DNA from: Deltaproteobacteria bacterium | Lineage (GTDB): Bacteria > Desulfobacterota > JADFXK01 | Assembly: GCA_015233295.1 (NCBI GenBank) | Contig: JADFYC010000190.1 | Location: 1 to 6,994, forward strand | Reading direction: 5' to 3' | Length of the DNA: 6,994 bases | In this document: piece after piece, positions 5,833 through 6,994 of the stretch | Layout of the letters: each line of letters begins with the position of its first letter | Numbering within the stretch: the first letter of the stretch is position 1 | Notes under the pieces: generated by a model | What the model saw: only the letters and a program-made list of their open reading frames with translations | The model's database searches: none | What the model was told of the DNA's origin: nothing | Translations under genes and position numbers: made by a program

Positions 5833-6538
5833 TTCATTGGTTTCAACGCCTCACTCCTTTTCAGTTGTCCTCCCACTATTGTCAGGCACTACACTACGCC
5901 TAAGTTTAAATTCCCCTTATGATGGTACCGCTAAGATTCAGAAGATCATATAAGCCAATGATTTTGTGTAGCTCATTCGGCCTTGGTTTACCTCTTTGCT
6001 GAATATCAACACATTGACTTCATACCAAACTTGTTGATACAAGCCATCACCCTGATTGAGCCGCCGTCCGTACCCGCCGCTCGATATCCTCAGCCTAACA
6101 TCATATCCGTTCCTATAACATACAAAAACGTCTTTTTTAGGAATCTTTCCTATTTTATCCCTATGATTTAGTGGTTTATCCTCTATATTATTTGTCCTGT
6201 CACAAAATTTCGCATGACATGAGAGGGAACATGTGATATATGTTTTCGCTTATTTATGACTGTCGTCAGGAGCATTAACATCATTTCGGCCTAAACCAGT
6301 TATTTGTATGACAAAACAATACCATACATCCATGATTGCTTAGCTGCGCCATGTGCATGTGCAATGAGAAAAAGCGAGGGAACATCAGCCTCCCCGCAAG
6401 CAGTATATGAACATTCCATTGTAAGCTGAATTAATTCATAAGATTATGCGGATGCCCCGCAGCCACTGAAACTTTGCACTGAATAGTTTCGTCTTTGGCC
6501 CCAGGGCCTATAACCGGATGCAGGAGAAAGGACTGTAT
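5833..6538 (+). other. AT-rich intergenic region between ruvB and the sensor gene
   Basis: About 700 bp with base composition visibly richer in A and T than the flanking genes, and with frequent stops in all frames. The only open stretch of note, 5983-6171 from a TTG, encodes 62 residues that I do not recognise and has no ribosome binding site. No good terminator follows ruvB. Small features include ACATG/CATGT pairing near 6219-6236, a tandem TGTGCA at 6352-6363, and a possible promoter (TTGTAA at 6419-6424, 17 bp, GATTAT at 6442-6447; four of six matches each) ahead of the hairpin-rich leader at 6447-6508. A decayed gene or an undetected small RNA cannot be excluded. Confidence 0.5.
6447..6508 (+). 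promoter_or_regulatory. Hairpin-rich leader upstream of the sensor gene
   Basis: Three successive short stems lie just before the sensor's ribosome binding site. They are TGCGG/CCGCA (6447-6451 with 6457-6461, 5-nt loop), GAAACT/AGTTTC (6468-6473 with 6485-6490, 11-nt loop) and GGCC/GGCC (6497-6500 with 6505-6508, 4-nt loop). They could form a structured 5' leader or be operator palindromes. I could not match the layout to a known riboswitch class; the cyclic-di-GMP aptamer signature sequences are missing. Confidence 0.3.
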
Positions 6539-6994
6539 ATGACAGCAGGATTTACAAAGTTGAAGAACATGAGTCTCTGGATAAAAATCGTGATTCCGAT
6601 TGTGGCTATAACATCCATTGGTATGATCATTTCTTCCGTTATTCTCTATTCTTCGTTTCTCGGTCTACTTACAGAAAAGGAGAAAAGCAAGATCGTCCAC
6701 ATCTCCCACCTCGGCACTGATCAACTCCGAAGATGGAACAATGGAATGCTTCAGCAGGTGGAAGATTGGAGTCGTTCCGACCGAATCCGGACGGCCATTC
6801 AGAAAAAGGAAAATACCGTAGACGGCGATAAGATGATGGCAGAACTCGCCGCCGGGACGACCCCAAAAGGCAAGAGTCAATATGCCCGGATTGATCTCAT
6901 CAAGGATGACAAACTTTTTGCAACGTCTACTACATCCAAAAATGATTCCCTCAGCTTTCAAAACGACAGCATGCGAGCCTACTACAAAACGGCT
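6539..6994 (+). CDS. Membrane-anchored sensor protein, N-terminal part (probable chemoreceptor or signalling receptor)
   Basis: An open frame of 152 codons runs off the end of the window. After a basic start (MTAGFTKLKNMSLWIK), residues 15-44 form one hydrophobic membrane helix (IKIVIPIVAITSIGMII core). A hydrophilic segment that should be periplasmic follows. Its helix TDQLRRWNNGMLQQVEDW (60-77) and the later KDDKLFATSTTSKNDSLSF with DSMRAYYKTA (143-152) resemble the first part of Cache-type ligand-binding domains of methyl-accepting chemotaxis proteins. The output domain is not in view, so a histidine kinase or GGDEF protein is equally possible. The start at 6539 is supported by AAGGA at 6528-6532 (six-nt spacing); ATG at 6569 is less well placed. 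It stands about 700 bp after ruvB and is unlikely to share its transcript. Confidence 0.7.
   Translation, partial: MTAGFTKLKNMSLWIKIVIPIVAITSIGMIISSVILYSSFLGLLTEKEKSKIVHISHLGTDQLRRWNNGMLQQVEDWSRSDRIRTAIQKKENTVDGDKMMAELAAGTTPKGKSQYARIDLIKDDKLFATSTTSKNDSLSFQNDSMRAYYKTA

Noticed and set aside
5983..6171. 62-residue open frame after ruvB
   Set aside because: It has a TTG start, no ribosome binding site, no recognisable motif, and lies in an AT-rich spacer; most likely chance.
6280..6540. Cyclic-di-GMP (GEMM) riboswitch, prompted by CGGCCTAAACC at about 6288-6298
   Set aside because: The surrounding conserved blocks (GACGCAAAG-like segment and tetraloop-receptor arrangement) are absent, so the short match is probably coincidence.
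6665..6961. 98-residue minus-strand open frame
   Set aside because: It is antisense to the sensor gene, which has a signal anchor, a ribosome binding site and Cache-like features. The minus frame has none.

Overview
This is a bacterial chromosomal window. Gene content and order (groES; rlmE, yebC, ruvC, ruvA, ruvB; a Cache-like membrane sensor), together with an MNT/HEPN pair and a palindromic repeat of a kind I recall from Desulfobacterota genomes, suggest a deltaproteobacterial (Desulfobacterota-like) organism. That assignment is inference; no rRNA or other decisive marker is present.

Layout. Positions 1-131 hold the first 43 codons of groES on the minus strand, with a strong ribosome binding site and a near-consensus sigma-70 promoter at 249-277. 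Positions 132-864 contain no convincing gene. This stretch carries a 9-bp tandem repeat, a 102-bp inverted-repeat element (402-503) and a smaller hairpin (650-680). From 865 to 5832 all genes are on the plus strand: rlmE (23S rRNA 2'-O-methyltransferase), yebC (translation/regulatory factor), ruvC and ruvA (Holliday junction resolvase and junction-binding subunit), an MNT-type nucleotidyltransferase, a HEPN-domain partner, a small exported Lys/Arg-rich protein, and ruvB (branch-migration ATPase). Positions 5833-6538 are an AT-richer spacer with no supportable gene. It ends in a leader with several short hairpins, followed at 6539 by the start of a membrane-anchored sensor that runs off the window.

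How the genes fit together. yebC-ruvC-ruvA is tightly packed: a 14-bp overlap with a TTG start for ruvC, then an ATGA stop/start overlap into ruvA, which implies translational coupling. RuvA, RuvB and RuvC together process Holliday junctions. In this genome ruvA and ruvB are separated by about 1.4 kb holding the MNT/HEPN pair (itself joined by an ATGA overlap) and the small exported protein. The MNT/HEPN cassette looks like an accessory toxin-antitoxin-type module inserted in a housekeeping operon. Its HEPN member lacks both the RX4-6H RNase motif and the arginine usually found before the conserved DY, so its activity is doubtful.

Most of the window is ordinary housekeeping sequence. I found no clear undescribed system. 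The items most worth a second look are the ruvA/ruvB-splitting cassette with its degenerate HEPN protein, the small repeat-containing basic exported protein, the inverted-repeat element, and the structured leader before the sensor gene.
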